Source of the DNA: Candidatus Brocadiaceae bacterium S225
GTDB lineage: Bacteria; Planctomycetota; Brocadiia; Brocadiales; Scalinduaceae
Assembly: GCA_007859995.1 (NCBI GenBank)
Contig: SMSL01000005.1
Span: 124,001-188,000 of the forward strand
Reading direction: 5' to 3'
Length of the DNA stretch: 64,000 bases
How positions within the stretch are numbered: position 1 is the stretch's first letter; each line of letters starts with the position of its first letter. A program made the position numbers and the translations under genes. Positions 54,522 to 63,539 of this stretch are shown one piece after another. The notes under the pieces are model-generated. The model searched no databases, was not told where the DNA came from, and saw only the letters and a list, made by a program, of their open reading frames with translations.

Positions 54522-55280
54522 TCATTTTTGTTCATTTAAGTTCCAATCGTAATCAAGATACTTTACGGTGGTTGTGTTGTTTCTGACAAATTCCGCATCA
54601 ACCGGGTTTAAATACCCAGCAACATAATCTTCTATCCTTTCCGCTCTCTTGAGAAAGTCTCCCCGATACCATTTAAAGATGTGAGAGAGATATAAAACAC
54701 TGTTTTCCCTGTCCAGATAATTCCTGCTTCTGTCATTAATAAATGACACGGCTTGTGCTTCAAGCTGCTCTTCCAGTTTTTCAGCCTTGTATGCTTCTGT
54801 TAATAATTTCGGACAACTCATAGAAGCACAATTAATAGCAAAATGTATCCTTGGCTCCCGAAACGCCTCTCTCAGCTTTTCGTTTTCCAGTACCTGTAAT
54901 GTAATCTCGCCGAGCTTTATCTCAAATTTTTTTCTCTTGAAAAAACTGTCAGGAAGCCAACCCACATCACGAACACTCTTTATCGGATACTCTTCAAGGA
55001 CGCCCTTTATAACAAATGCATTATACACATTTATCCAGAAGGCCATTCGATGCTTGTCCGACGGCAGGCTACGTGGGTCTGTATCTGAAAGGTATTCAAT
55101 ATATTTCTTAATCTCATTATCTTTCTTCAACCCCTTATAATCAACCAGTCCATCCTCTGAAACATAACGGTTTAAGATACGATCAAAAATTGCATCGGGA
55201 CTATCTTTTTCTGATGCAGAAACTTCGACCGCCAAGCCTTGCACTATTGTCAAAACCAGCATTAATATAATAGTCTTCAT
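54522..55280 (-). CDS. Exported DUF547 protein
   Basis: A 252-residue protein with a signal peptide ending near VSAS and DUF547 landmarks: AFWINVYNAFVIKGVL, IHFAINCASMSCPKLL and YLSHIFKWYRGDF. The family is thought to have a papain-like fold with Cys and His, here present in INCASMSCP. The role is unknown. The thioredoxin-like remnant is directly downstream. Confidence 0.85.
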   Translation of the reverse strand: MKTIILMLVLTIVQGLAVEVSASEKDSPDAIFDRILNRYVSEDGLVDYKGLKKDNEIKKYIEYLSDTDPRSLPSDKHRMAFWINVYNAFVIKGVLEEYPIKSVRDVGWLPDSFFKRKKFEIKLGEITLQVLENEKLREAFREPRIHFAINCASMSCPKLLTEAYKAEKLEEQLEAQAVSFINDRSRNYLDRENSVLYLSHIFKWYRGDFLKRAERIEDYVAGYLNPVDAEFVRNNTTTVKYLDYDWNLNEQK

Positions 55281-55391
55281 TTTTATCTTTTCCTCATTTT
55301 GATTAGAAAATAGATTCCCGCTTAACAGATTGCGGGAATGACAGAGAAATGTTAAGTTGATAAATCAGGTCGTTATAGCGGCCTGACTTAT

Positions 55392-56816
55392 CTAATCAAA
55401 CCATCTTATCAACTTCTTGGTGACCTTTGGAACCCATCCGGAGAATATTTTTTCCGCATAGTACATGTTCGTTGTTCTTCTTACCGCTTGAGACAATGCG
55501 GGATAGACATGTATGGTCTTTGTAATACTTCCCACCCCGAGATTATTCTGCATTGCCATTGCAAATTCGTGCAATAGCTCTCCACCCTGCGGAGCAAGAA
55601 CATGGGCGCCCAATATTTTACCCTTCTTCGTGCAGACGATTTTAATAATCCCCTTGTCCTCACCTTCTATAACCGCTCTGTCCAAATCCTTCATATCAAA
55701 CCTATACACTCTTACACTTTTATATTTCTGCCTTGCTTCTTCTTCTGTTAATCCCACACGCCCCAGTTCAGGGTCTGTATAGGTAACCCAGGGAACAGCA
55801 CGATAATCAACCTTTCTTTTCATGAAAGGTATTAATGCATTAGCAACCACAAGACCTGCCTGATATTCAGCAATATGCGTAAACAGATATTTACCGGTCA
55901 CATCTCCACATGCCCATATATTCCCGGCAGTAGTCCGCATAGCATTATTTACAGCGATAGCCCTGTGCTCTACCTTGACCCCGACAGCATCAAGGCCCAG
56001 ACCATCCAGATTAGGCGCGCGCCCGATAGCCAGCATTAACTCGTCCGCCTGAAATGTCTCTTTCTGCCCATGACACTCGGCTACCATTACCTTCAGATCG
56101 CCTTCCTGCCTGACATGGTCAACGCTAAGACATGTATGAATCTCTATTCCCTCCTCCTTTAGTATAGATTCGAGAATGCCTGTTACCTCCTTGTCCTCAC
56201 GCGGCAAAATCCGCCCAACCTTTTCTATGATCGTAACCTTAATCCCGAATCTTGCAAACACCTGTGCAAACTCCATCCCAATCGGGCCGGCGCCCAATAT
56301 AATTATCGATTTCGGTAAATAATCCAATTCCAGGGCGCTTTCACTGGTCAGATATTTAATATTTTCAAGGCCCTTAATGGGGAGGACAACTGCCCTTGAT
56401 CCCGTTGCAATGACAAACTTCTTGCTTGTAATCGTGTGATCGCCAATTTTAAAAGCGTGCCGGTCAATAAATCTTCCGTCACCGAAAAAAACCTTTATTC
56501 CCATATTTTCAAATCTCTTCGGATCATCATGCACACCAATCTTTGATATCACTTCTCTCATGTGGGTCATAATATTCTTAAAATCGAAAGAGATATCTGT
56601 ATCATTCAAGCCGTATTCCTTAGACCTTTTAATGAGTGAAGCTACTTTAGCGGACCTCACCAATGCCTTTGTGGGAACACATCCATAGTAGAGACAATCT
56701 CCTCCCAGCTTGTTTTTCTCAACCAGGGCTACTCTGGCGCCAAGCTGAACCGCTCCACTCGCAACGTTTAGACCTCCTGCCCCACCGCCAATTACCGTAA
56801 GATCAAAATCTTTCAT
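55392..56816 (-). CDS. Pyridine nucleotide-disulfide oxidoreductase, MerA/Lpd-like
   Basis: A 474-residue flavoprotein: FAD loop GGGAGGLNVASGA, redox-active disulfide in GGDCLYYGCVPTKAL, NAD loop GAGPIGMEFAQVF, and the C-terminal dimer/His-Glu region (HVYPALSQAVRR). It lacks mercuric reductase's N-terminal metal domain. Together with the TVP38 gene upstream it forms a pair often annotated as a mercuric reductase-like module; the substrate is unknown. Confidence 0.85.
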   Translation of the reverse strand: MKDFDLTVIGGGAGGLNVASGAVQLGARVALVEKNKLGGDCLYYGCVPTKALVRSAKVASLIKRSKEYGLNDTDISFDFKNIMTHMREVISKIGVHDDPKRFENMGIKVFFGDGRFIDRHAFKIGDHTITSKKFVIATGSRAVVLPIKGLENIKYLTSESALELDYLPKSIIILGAGPIGMEFAQVFARFGIKVTIIEKVGRILPREDKEVTGILESILKEEGIEIHTCLSVDHVRQEGDLKVMVAECHGQKETFQADELMLAIGRAPNLDGLGLDAVGVKVEHRAIAVNNAMRTTAGNIWACGDVTGKYLFTHIAEYQAGLVVANALIPFMKRKVDYRAVPWVTYTDPELGRVGLTEEEARQKYKSVRVYRFDMKDLDRAVIEGEDKGIIKIVCTKKGKILGAHVLAPQGGELLHEFAMAMQNNLGVGSITKTIHVYPALSQAVRRTTNMYYAEKIFSGWVPKVTKKLIRWFD

Positions 56817-56864
56817 AATATTTCTATCTCCTCCTGTTGTGTTGCCTCGATTTATTTACATCTG

Positions 56865-56917
56865 GTAGCCGCAATCTTCAGGTTGCGTATATATCTCAGG
56901 CTTCAGCCTGCGGCTAC
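56865..56917. repeat. Short palindromic repeat at the TVP38 stop
   Basis: GTAGCCGCAATCTTCAGG... ending CAGCCTGCGGCTAC: terminal GTAGCCGC/GCGGCTAC arms with an inner CAGG/CCTG pair. It shares the GTAGCC and GCGGCTAC units with the elements at 14955 and 63213, and it supplies the stop codon of the TVP38 gene. Confidence 0.6.
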
Positions 56918-57582
56918 TTTTTCAGTTTTTTATAAATAGTTGGTGTAAATGAAATTAATATCAATAATACACTGGCGATAATTAAATTGGTCATTGCCTT
57001 TTTTCCACTCCCCGTCACACCACTGAGAAGCGCATCTGCAAAATAGGTATAAATAAATGTGCCCGGTATCATACCCAGTACAGAACCTAATAAATAATCC
57101 CGGTATTTAATCCTGGAAAGGCCGGAGCCAAAGTTAAGCCCATTAAAAGGGACAAGAGGGATTAGCCTGAGTGTGAATATAAACCGGAAACCATTATCGG
57201 CAACTTTTTCATCAAAGGAATCTATCCTCCCCTTCATAAGCCTTGCCACGAAATCTCGCCCGAAGTATCTTGCCATTAAGAATGCAAGAGTAGCGCCCAG
57301 ATTAGAAGCCAGTATGTTATAAAAGCTACCCCATGCCACCCCGAATATTGCCCCTCCGCACAAGGTTAAGAGCGAACCGGGTAACGCGAAAACACATCCG
57401 ATACCATAAATAATAATGAAACCGACAGGCCCCCACCAGTGTTCTCTAAACTTTGAAAGAAGATCCAGGAGCGTTTCTTTCTGAGTATATTGTGACAGGG
57501 GTGTATACCTGAACGCGAAAAACGCGCCCACAAGAATCATTATCAGAATGGTAAACTTTATTATCGGTTTCTTGTTCGTCAT
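56914..57582 (-). CDS. TVP38/TMEM64 family membrane protein
   Basis: A 222-residue DedA/VTT-domain protein with about five helices: YGIGCVFALPGSLLTLCGG, FGVAWGSFYNILASNLGATL, RYFGRDFVARLMKG, IPLVPFNGLNFGSGLSRI. The family is related to lipid scramblases. The stop codon lies in a repeat element, so the C-terminal end (KKLKK) may have been altered by it. Confidence 0.87.
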   Translation of the reverse strand: MTNKKPIIKFTILIMILVGAFFAFRYTPLSQYTQKETLLDLLSKFREHWWGPVGFIIIYGIGCVFALPGSLLTLCGGAIFGVAWGSFYNILASNLGATLAFLMARYFGRDFVARLMKGRIDSFDEKVADNGFRFIFTLRLIPLVPFNGLNFGSGLSRIKYRDYLLGSVLGMIPGTFIYTYFADALLSGVTGSGKKAMTNLIIASVLLILISFTPTIYKKLKK

Positions 57583-57592
57583 GATTTATCCC

Positions 57593-57892
57593 TCAAGCTT
57601 TCTTCAATATTCTTACAATTTCATCACTATCCAACTTTGAGACAACAACATACTGATTCCCCGCGTCTCTCCATCCCATAATTTTGCAATGGAAGCAATA
57701 CCGGCAAGAGAAACCAGACGTCTTTCTGACATTAATCTGAATATGTGCCAGGTCCTCTAATTTTCTTGCTTTTTCTTCTTCGCCGGGTTCATTTTCAAAA
57801 GGGATAAGAACTCCAATGCCGTTTATGTTCAGCGCAGTCTGGACATCGGTCGCCCGGTCTCCTATAACGTGTATTTGTTCCTCCGATATCAC
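57593..57892 (-). CDS. C-terminal part of a HAD-type phosphatase
   Basis: A 99-residue protein that begins just before the HVIGDRATDVQTALN motif of histidinol-phosphatase/GmhB-type HAD enzymes and lacks the N-terminal DxDx nucleophile. It continues with FSCRYCFHCKIMGWRDAG and a short end. The GTG start with AAGG upstream, 12 bases after zwf, allows translation, but catalysis is impossible without the nucleophile; a truncated gene is likely. Confidence 0.6.
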   Translation of the reverse strand: MISEEQIHVIGDRATDVQTALNINGIGVLIPFENEPGEEEKARKLEDLAHIQINVRKTSGFSCRYCFHCKIMGWRDAGNQYVVVSKLDSDEIVRILKKA

Positions 57893-57904
57893 CGCACAAA
57901 ACCT

Positions 57905-59464
57905 TCATGAACTATTCCTCCACGCGCGTCCATCTTTAGCCAATAGTTTATTAGAATCCTCCGGCCCCCAGGAACCGGAAGCATAATTAGGGAAGTTTCG
58001 TACAGGTAATGTTCCCCAAACATCTAATATCGTTGTTAACGTACCCCAGGCACATTCGACATTGTCTGATCTCAAGAACAAAGTCGCATCTCCATGCATG
58101 CAATCATAAAGCAATGCTTCATATCCAATGGCGGCCTTTTTATTTCCGAAATAATCTGAGTAGGTAAAATCCATTTCCATTGTTCCAATATCAAGTGTCG
58201 CTCCCGGTTTTTTTGCGCTGAAACTCAAAGAAATGCCTTCATTGGGTTGAATCCTGATGACCAAAACATTTGTTTCCAAATCCTCAACGGCGGTCTCCCT
58301 GAATAAAGTAAAAGGCGGTTTTTTAAAATAAATAACAATCTCTGTCATTCTCTTTGCCATCCGCTTCCCGGTACGAATATAGAAAGGGACGCCCGCCCAA
58401 CGCCAATTATCAATCTTCATCTTCAGGGCAACAAACGTTTCTGTGTTCGATTTATGATTTACATTCGGTTCGGAACGGTATCCGGAAACCTTTTCTCCAT
58501 TAGCGAGAACGCCTTCTCCATATTGTCCTCTTACCGTACAAGACAAAACATCTTCATGCGAATATGGATATATCGCATGTAGAACCTTTGCTTTCTCATT
58601 ACGAACAGCCTTGGCATCAAATGAATACGGCGGCTCCATGGCAATGTAGCTTAGTAATTGCATGATGTGATTAGACACCATATCGCGCAAAGCTCCCGCC
58701 TCTTCGTAGTAAGAAGCCCGATGTTCCACTCCCAACTCTTCACTGACGGTAATCTGGATGTGGTCGATATAACGACGATTCCAGATAGGCTCAAAAATAC
58801 CGTTGGCAAATCTAAAAACTAAGATATTCTGAACTGTTTCTTTGCCCAGATAATGATCAATACGATAAATTTGTGATTCAGCCAGGTATTTCTGTAATTC
58901 ATGATTTAGAGTTTGTGCCGACTCCAAATCCCTGCCAAATGGTTTTTCAATAATCACCCGTTTCCAGGTTTGATCATCCTGTTTAGTCAGCTCGGTTTGT
59001 GATAAATTCTTTGTAATGGTGCCAAAGAGATTGGGCGGTGTCGCAAGATAAAAAAGACAATTTCCCTGCGTTTTGTGCTTTTGTTCTATCTCAAGCAGAA
59101 ATGTCTTCAGGTTCTCATAACTCGAAGGGTCATCATAATCTCCTTGAACGTAGTAGAGACGCTGAGAAATCCAATCCTGCAACTCCGGACTATTTAATTC
59201 ACAGGAGACAAACTGGCAGAGATCACCGCTTAGTTGTTCACGAAATTGTTCATCTGTCAGATCCTTTCTTGCGAAGCCTATGACGGCAAATTCATCAGGA
59301 AGCAGTTTCTCTGCACTGAGATTGTAAAGAGCGGGTATTAACTTACGCATCGTCAAGTCGCCGGAAGCGCCAAATATAACGATTACACAGGGACATGCAG
59401 AGTTCTCCATTGTATTTGTATTGTTTATTTCTTGAATATTTTCAGGTATCACAACGCCTCCCAT
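57905..59464 (-). CDS. zwf: Glucose-6-phosphate 1-dehydrogenase
   Basis: A 519-residue enzyme that oxidises glucose-6-phosphate to the lactone, making NADPH for the oxidative pentose phosphate pathway. Seen: NADP loop IFGASGDLTMRKL, substrate/active-site RIDHYLGKETVQN, and EKPFGRDLESA. The length and end are normal. It is the only intact gene of a locus whose upstream neighbours (transketolase, amylase) are remnants. An alternative start is the internal ATG of MENSACPCV. Confidence 0.94.
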   Translation of the reverse strand: MGGVVIPENIQEINNTNTMENSACPCVIVIFGASGDLTMRKLIPALYNLSAEKLLPDEFAVIGFARKDLTDEQFREQLSGDLCQFVSCELNSPELQDWISQRLYYVQGDYDDPSSYENLKTFLLEIEQKHKTQGNCLFYLATPPNLFGTITKNLSQTELTKQDDQTWKRVIIEKPFGRDLESAQTLNHELQKYLAESQIYRIDHYLGKETVQNILVFRFANGIFEPIWNRRYIDHIQITVSEELGVEHRASYYEEAGALRDMVSNHIMQLLSYIAMEPPYSFDAKAVRNEKAKVLHAIYPYSHEDVLSCTVRGQYGEGVLANGEKVSGYRSEPNVNHKSNTETFVALKMKIDNWRWAGVPFYIRTGKRMAKRMTEIVIYFKKPPFTLFRETAVEDLETNVLVIRIQPNEGISLSFSAKKPGATLDIGTMEMDFTYSDYFGNKKAAIGYEALLYDCMHGDATLFLRSDNVECAWGTLTTILDVWGTLPVRNFPNYASGSWGPEDSNKLLAKDGRAWRNSS

Positions 59465-59573
59465 TTCACAGGTTAAGAATTTCTATTATCAGTAACTGAT
59501 TCAACGTGTCTCACGGTTCCAACAGATTGGCCAATCCTTCCTGGCGGCCTTGCATATTACGTTCCTTTGTTCC

Positions 59574-59880
59574 TTATTCATTCCTGTTTGCACAACGCAC
59601 CTCCAGTTGGTTAATTTTTTCTATTTGTTCTTTAGCTGCAGCAGCCACTTGATCAGGTGTAAACCCAAAACTTCTTTTGCAGTTCTTTTAACGGAGCGGA
59701 AGCTCCAAATGTGTTCATTCCGATAATCTTACCTGTTGTCCCGACATACCGCTCCCATCCTAATGTCGAAACCTGTTCAATGGCAACCCGTGTTCACGAT
59801 ATTCCTGAGGTTGACGCTCAAACAATTCCCATGAAGGCATGCTCACAACATGCGCTTTTATTCCAACTTTTGCATGTTCA
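59574..59880 (-). pseudogene. Transketolase C-terminal remnant
   Basis: Three frames together read like the last ~100 residues of transketolase: GIKAHVVSMPSWELFERQ, then after a frameshift [14 protein letters not shown] and [15 protein letters not shown], then after another [19 protein letters not shown]. The catalytic core is gone and at least two frameshifts break the rest. Position 59465-59573 shows no gene. Upstream, the remnant abuts an amylase fragment whose stop codon is formed from transketolase sequence. Confidence 0.8.
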
Positions 59881-60300
59881 ATCCACCCCTGTTATCTTAA
59901 AAAGATGAAACCCGTACGGTGGAATATCCAAATAGAAACCGCGTTCAGCAATCTCTTCACTATTGTACACATATTCTGCCGAACTGATCAAATCTTTAAA
60001 GAGCGCATTTCTTGAGAGAAGGCCATTAAAATCAGGATATATTTTTTTGACTTCAGCAGTGGCATCCTGCCAGAATCCTGTCTCAGTCTCACTAAATTTG
60101 TTGCCGGCAAAAGCTCTTTCTCCCCAGATTTGTTTCTGAATACGCTTTAGAATCGGCATCGCCATATCACAGCGCACACCATCGCAAAACGGAGCCACCG
60201 TTAGTAATTCCCGAAGCATCGCCTGTCTCGTTTCCGGATTATAATAATTTAACTGAACCGCATCCGTCGATCCAGGAACACAGGGGGGGGCTTTGCCATG
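59878..60300 (-). pseudogene. Alpha-amylase family remnant with internal deletion
   Basis: The frame contains GSTDAVQLNYYNPETRQAML, CDGVRCDMAMP (the amylase region holding the catalytic Asp) and then jumps to a C-terminal segment (GFYLDIPPYGFHLFKI). The catalytic Glu region and most of the barrel are missing between. An eight-base G tract at 60283-60290 lies near the 5' end. A mobile-element remnant lies just upstream. Confidence 0.7.
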
Positions 60301-60338
60301 CGCGATTATGGCTTTGTCACCTGCACACTATATATTCT

Positions 60339-60590
60339 TTGCTCAGGGATGCTAAAGCGGAAAAGATAGAATTTTTTCCTGCTATACGTAAAGGCCCGGA
60401 ACAAAAGAGAACATCACCTGATGTGCAGGATGAGATTATTGTGTACAGACGACAGGAGCTCTCTACAAATGATATCTATCTTCGCCTTGCTGAAACGGGA
60501 ATTAATATTTCATTAAGAACGATAGAACGAGTTTGGTGTGGGGCTGGAGACAAACTTGATGGCCTTGAAAGAGACAATGTTCAATTCAAA
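60339..60590 (+). pseudogene. Transposase N-terminal remnant
   Basis: The first ~75 codons resemble the helix-turn-helix start of large IS transposases (FFPAIRKGPEQKRT, ELSTNDIYLRLAETGINIS, RTIERV). The frame then runs into the peroxiredoxin gene's 3' end and loses all similarity; no DDE region follows. It probably took part in the rearrangement of the adjacent amylase and transketolase genes. Confidence 0.6.
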
Positions 60591-60602
60591 GTGTGGCCGT
60601 AC

Positions 60603-61097
60603 TCACTCATTCTGAAGCTCTTTAAGCCGTTCCTTAACAACATTGGCATGTCGTGTTTCTCCGGTTTTGCGTTTAACCCGTACCTTCACGTTGTTCCATG
60701 CTTCAGCAATCTTACCCTCCGGAGATATGATAAAAGTTGACCTGATTACTCCTTCGTATTCTTTACCATAGTTTTTTTTCATTCCCCAGACGCCGTATGC
60801 TTTATGCACCTTTTTATCGGGATCGCTTAACAGGGTAATGCCCAGACTCTGTTTCTCGATGAAGCGTCGATGTGATTCCGTACTGTCAGGGCTGACTCCT
60901 ATAACAGTCGCATTGAGTTTATGGTAATCTTTCAGTGACTCGGTGAAATCGCGGGCCTCTTTTGTACATCCGGATGTATTATCTTTCGGATAGAAGTATA
61001 GTACTATCCATTTGCCTTTGTAGTCTTTTAACGATACTTTTTTATCGTCCTGGTTTTTCAGGCAGAAATCCGGGGTTTTTGTGCCTGCTTTAATCAT
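60603..61097 (-). CDS. bcp: Thiol peroxidase, Bcp/PrxQ type
   Basis: A 164-residue peroxiredoxin: VLYFYPKDNTSGCTKEARDF with the peroxidatic Cys, and VIRSTFIISPEGKI. The resolving Cys usually five residues after the peroxidatic one is Arg (GCTKEAR), so it is probably a 1-Cys-type PrxQ recycled by an external thiol. It detoxifies hydroperoxides in the cytoplasm. Confidence 0.92.
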   Translation of the reverse strand: MIKAGTKTPDFCLKNQDDKKVSLKDYKGKWIVLYFYPKDNTSGCTKEARDFTESLKDYHKLNATVIGVSPDSTESHRRFIEKQSLGITLLSDPDKKVHKAYGVWGMKKNYGKEYEGVIRSTFIISPEGKIAEAWNNVKVRVKRKTGETRHANVVKERLKELQNE

Positions 61098-61148
61098 AGT
61101 TTTACCTCTTACGGTTTTAAATTTATGAATAACAGTTCATAAAAAATT

Positions 61149-61242
61149 AAAAGTGCCTAAAGTTTAAAGCAAACTAAAGTTATGGCAAGAAAGGAATCTT
61201 TTGTTTTTTAACTTTAGGCACTTTAGTTTACTTTAGACACTT
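61149..61242. repeat. Inverted AAGTGCCTAAAGT repeats
   Basis: Arms 61149-61180 and 61211-61242 are imperfect inverted copies containing AGTGCCTAAAGT and AAACTAAAGT words, each also repeated directly. It lies between the two peroxiredoxin genes; a long imperfect stem is possible. Confidence 0.7.
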
Positions 61243-61285
61243 CAAACCTGGCTACGGCTTTACAGCGCTATGTGATTGCTTCTGT

Positions 61286-61888
61286 TTATAGTTCTTCAGA
61301 ATGTGAAGTTAGATAACCTGCAACACCATCTGCTGTTGGTTTCATGCCGTCCTCACCCTTTTGCCATCCGGCAGGACATACTTCTCCATGCTTCTCGTGA
61401 AACTGCAGGGCATCAACTAAACGAAGCATCTCATCGACATTACGTCCAAGAGGAAGATTGTTAACTACCTGATGTTGAACAATACCCTCTTTGTCGATCA
61501 AAAATGATGCTCGTAATGCAACTCCGGCATCGGCGAATTCAATTCCGTATGCTTGAACAATTTCATGTTTTACATCCGCTACCATTGGGAACTTTACCGC
61601 ACCAATACCACCTTTATTAACCGGTGTATTTCTCCAGGCATGATGACTGAATTGTGAATCGACAGAGACAGAAACAACCTCCACATCTCGTTTCTTAAAC
61701 TCATCTATCCGTTTGTTATGGGCAATTATTTCTGTCGGACACACAAATGTAAAGTCCAGCGGGTAGAAGAACAGTACTACGTACTTTCCCCGCAAATCAG
61801 ACAGTTTAAAATCTTCCTTGATGCTGCCGTCCGGTAACACGGCAGCCGCCGTAAAATCCGGTGCTTCTTTAGTAACTAATACACTCAT
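61286..61888 (-). CDS. ahpC: Alkyl hydroperoxide reductase, typical 2-Cys peroxiredoxin
   Basis: A 200-residue AhpC/Prx1 protein: peroxidatic Cys in FTFVCPTEIIAHN, resolving Cys in HGEVCPAGWQKG, and full normal length. It reduces H2O2 and organic peroxides using an AhpF or thioredoxin-type donor. AAAGGAG precedes the ATG. Together with bcp and the ferritin-like gene it forms an oxidative-stress cluster. Confidence 0.94.
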   Translation of the reverse strand: MSVLVTKEAPDFTAAAVLPDGSIKEDFKLSDLRGKYVVLFFYPLDFTFVCPTEIIAHNKRIDEFKKRDVEVVSVSVDSQFSHHAWRNTPVNKGGIGAVKFPMVADVKHEIVQAYGIEFADAGVALRASFLIDKEGIVQHQVVNNLPLGRNVDEMLRLVDALQFHEKHGEVCPAGWQKGEDGMKPTADGVAGYLTSHSEEL

Positions 61889-62154
61889 ATCAATACTCCT
61901 TTCTAAAAAACAACATTAAAAACATTACACTTTTTACATTTAAAAAGTAATTTATCATGGATATAATCCTCTACGCTTCTGCGCCTCTGCAATGCGGCTG
62001 ATACCGAATATCCATGCTGCTATCCTCATATCAATCTTCTTCTCTTGTGACATTGACAAAACATTTATATCAGGGATAACACAAACACCACGGTCCGGAA
62101 TAGTATTAACAAATAGTGTATTTGCTTATTACCGGAATGTATATACAACATATT

Positions 62155-62640
62155 TTACTCTTCGTCTACATGGTACCACTCAGAATTTTCAACCCAATTA
62201 TCAGGTTGTGATACGAAATTGACGATATTCTCCAGAAGAATACAATGACTTTTTTCTTCTTTTGCCAGCGTTAAAAATATTTCTTTTTTATGCGGGTCTT
62301 TCTCACCATCTGCTCTTTCCAGATAAAATTTCTCACTGTTTGTCTCAACTTCCAAAGCCTTTTTGTAAAGTTCTACTTGTGAAACATCGACATTAATCTC
62401 TTTTTCATCTTTCATTTGCTTGAAAATATTCTTTATTTCTGTTAATGCTTCAGTATCCGTCGAATATGGTGTTTTATCGTTTTTTTGCATACTCAGGATT
62501 ATATTATAGTGCTTGGCCTCAGATTCAGCCATCATAGTCAGTATACCCTTAATACCCGCATTATCTGTTTTGTTCGCCAAATCGAGGTAAAAATGCCTAC
62601 CGTCTAATTCCATCTGCATTGCGTATTTATATATATCCAT
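62155..62640 (-). CDS. Ferritin-like (rubrerythrin-type) diiron protein
   Basis: A 161-residue four-helix protein with diiron-like carboxylate/His motifs: MELDGRHFYLDLA, MAESEAKHYNIIL, ALEVETNSEKFYLE, AKEEKSHCILLE. The rubredoxin domain of full rubrerythrin is absent. It may reduce peroxide or store iron; the peroxiredoxin neighbours favour the former. AAAGGAG precedes the ATG. Confidence 0.85.
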   Translation of the reverse strand: MDIYKYAMQMELDGRHFYLDLANKTDNAGIKGILTMMAESEAKHYNIILSMQKNDKTPYSTDTEALTEIKNIFKQMKDEKEINVDVSQVELYKKALEVETNSEKFYLERADGEKDPHKKEIFLTLAKEEKSHCILLENIVNFVSQPDNWVENSEWYHVDEE

Positions 62641-63212
62641 ATTAATACTCCTTTTCTAGATTTTTTTAGTATTCGGACAGAATAAGCCGTTAATTCTACC
62701 TGAACCCGTTCATCATTTCTCTCATAAAATATTTTTCATAGTTGATTATTTACTAATCAGCCATGAAAACACTGAAGCAATGTTCATGCCAATGGTCTCT
62801 TTTCATGCGCAAAAGATCGTGCAATGCACAAGTCTTAAATTAACAACACATTATGGCTTTATACAAAAAACAGAAATACTTCCTGCTGTATATTTTTATC
62901 AGTAATCACGAAATAATTACGAAGAGCAAGGTGCAATAAATAGCTGGCATAGCAAATTATTCGTATTAAGCGTATGTCACAAAACCGTGTGTCTATCCCC
63001 CCAGAATTACAATTCAAGGCAGTAAGGCACGATGAATAATATACTTATGTGATATTGGCAATGTATTCTTGTAAATATTTTTATCCATAGGCATAAAGAT
63101 TGCGCCTACTCAGTATACTTACAGGTATTTAACATGATAAAACATATTATGTTTCATATTCTTGGGGAAAGATAAAACCCGGAAAGAAATTATAAATCAC
63201 AGTTTTATTATA
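62641..63212. other. Noncoding stretch
   Basis: No gene, RNA or clear signal seen. It is A+T-rich and lies between divergent genes, so promoters for the ferritin-like gene and for the downstream kinase should be here. Confidence 0.4.
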
Positions 63213-63354
63213 ACCTAAATTGCGCGACTTAATATTACATGCCGTTGTAGCCGTCCGCCCAGGCGGACGTTTGCTCTCATCCGATGAGTGAATGTAAATT
63301 TCACGTAAGCTACACAACCTGAAGGTTGCGGCTATAAAACCGCCCAATTTAGGT
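63213..63354. repeat. MITE-like palindromic element, full copy
   Basis: Terminal inverted repeats ACCTAAATTG / CAATTTAGGT (extending to about 14 bp with one mismatch), with internal stem GTCCGCCCAGGCGGAC and an AACCTGAAGGTTGCGGCTA stem. ATA flanks both ends, a possible short target duplication. A truncated copy is at 14955-15065. Confidence 0.75.
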
Positions 63355-63424
63355 ATAAATCTGGCAGCTTTAAATTACTAATTACTAATATTCTTGCGAA
63401 ATTGTTAGGCAAGGAGGCGATGTG

Positions 63425-63532
63425 GTGAAACGAAGGCTACGAATCCTGATTGATACATTGGTTTACATTGTTACGACCTTGGAAGATTTATTTTTCATGA
63501 TAGATAAAAAAAGTACCGTTACGTTTAAGTGA
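63425..63532 (+). CDS. 35-residue micro-ORF before the histidine kinase
   Basis: GTG start with a strong AAGGAGG seven bases upstream. The product is a basic N terminus followed by a hydrophobic helix (LRILIDTLVYIVTTLEDLFF) and a Lys-rich end. It ends eight bases before the kinase ATG, so its translation may control or couple to the kinase. It could be a small membrane peptide or a leader. Confidence 0.55.
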   Translation: MKRRLRILIDTLVYIVTTLEDLFFMIDKKSTVTFK

Positions 63533-63539
63533 GTTTGAG

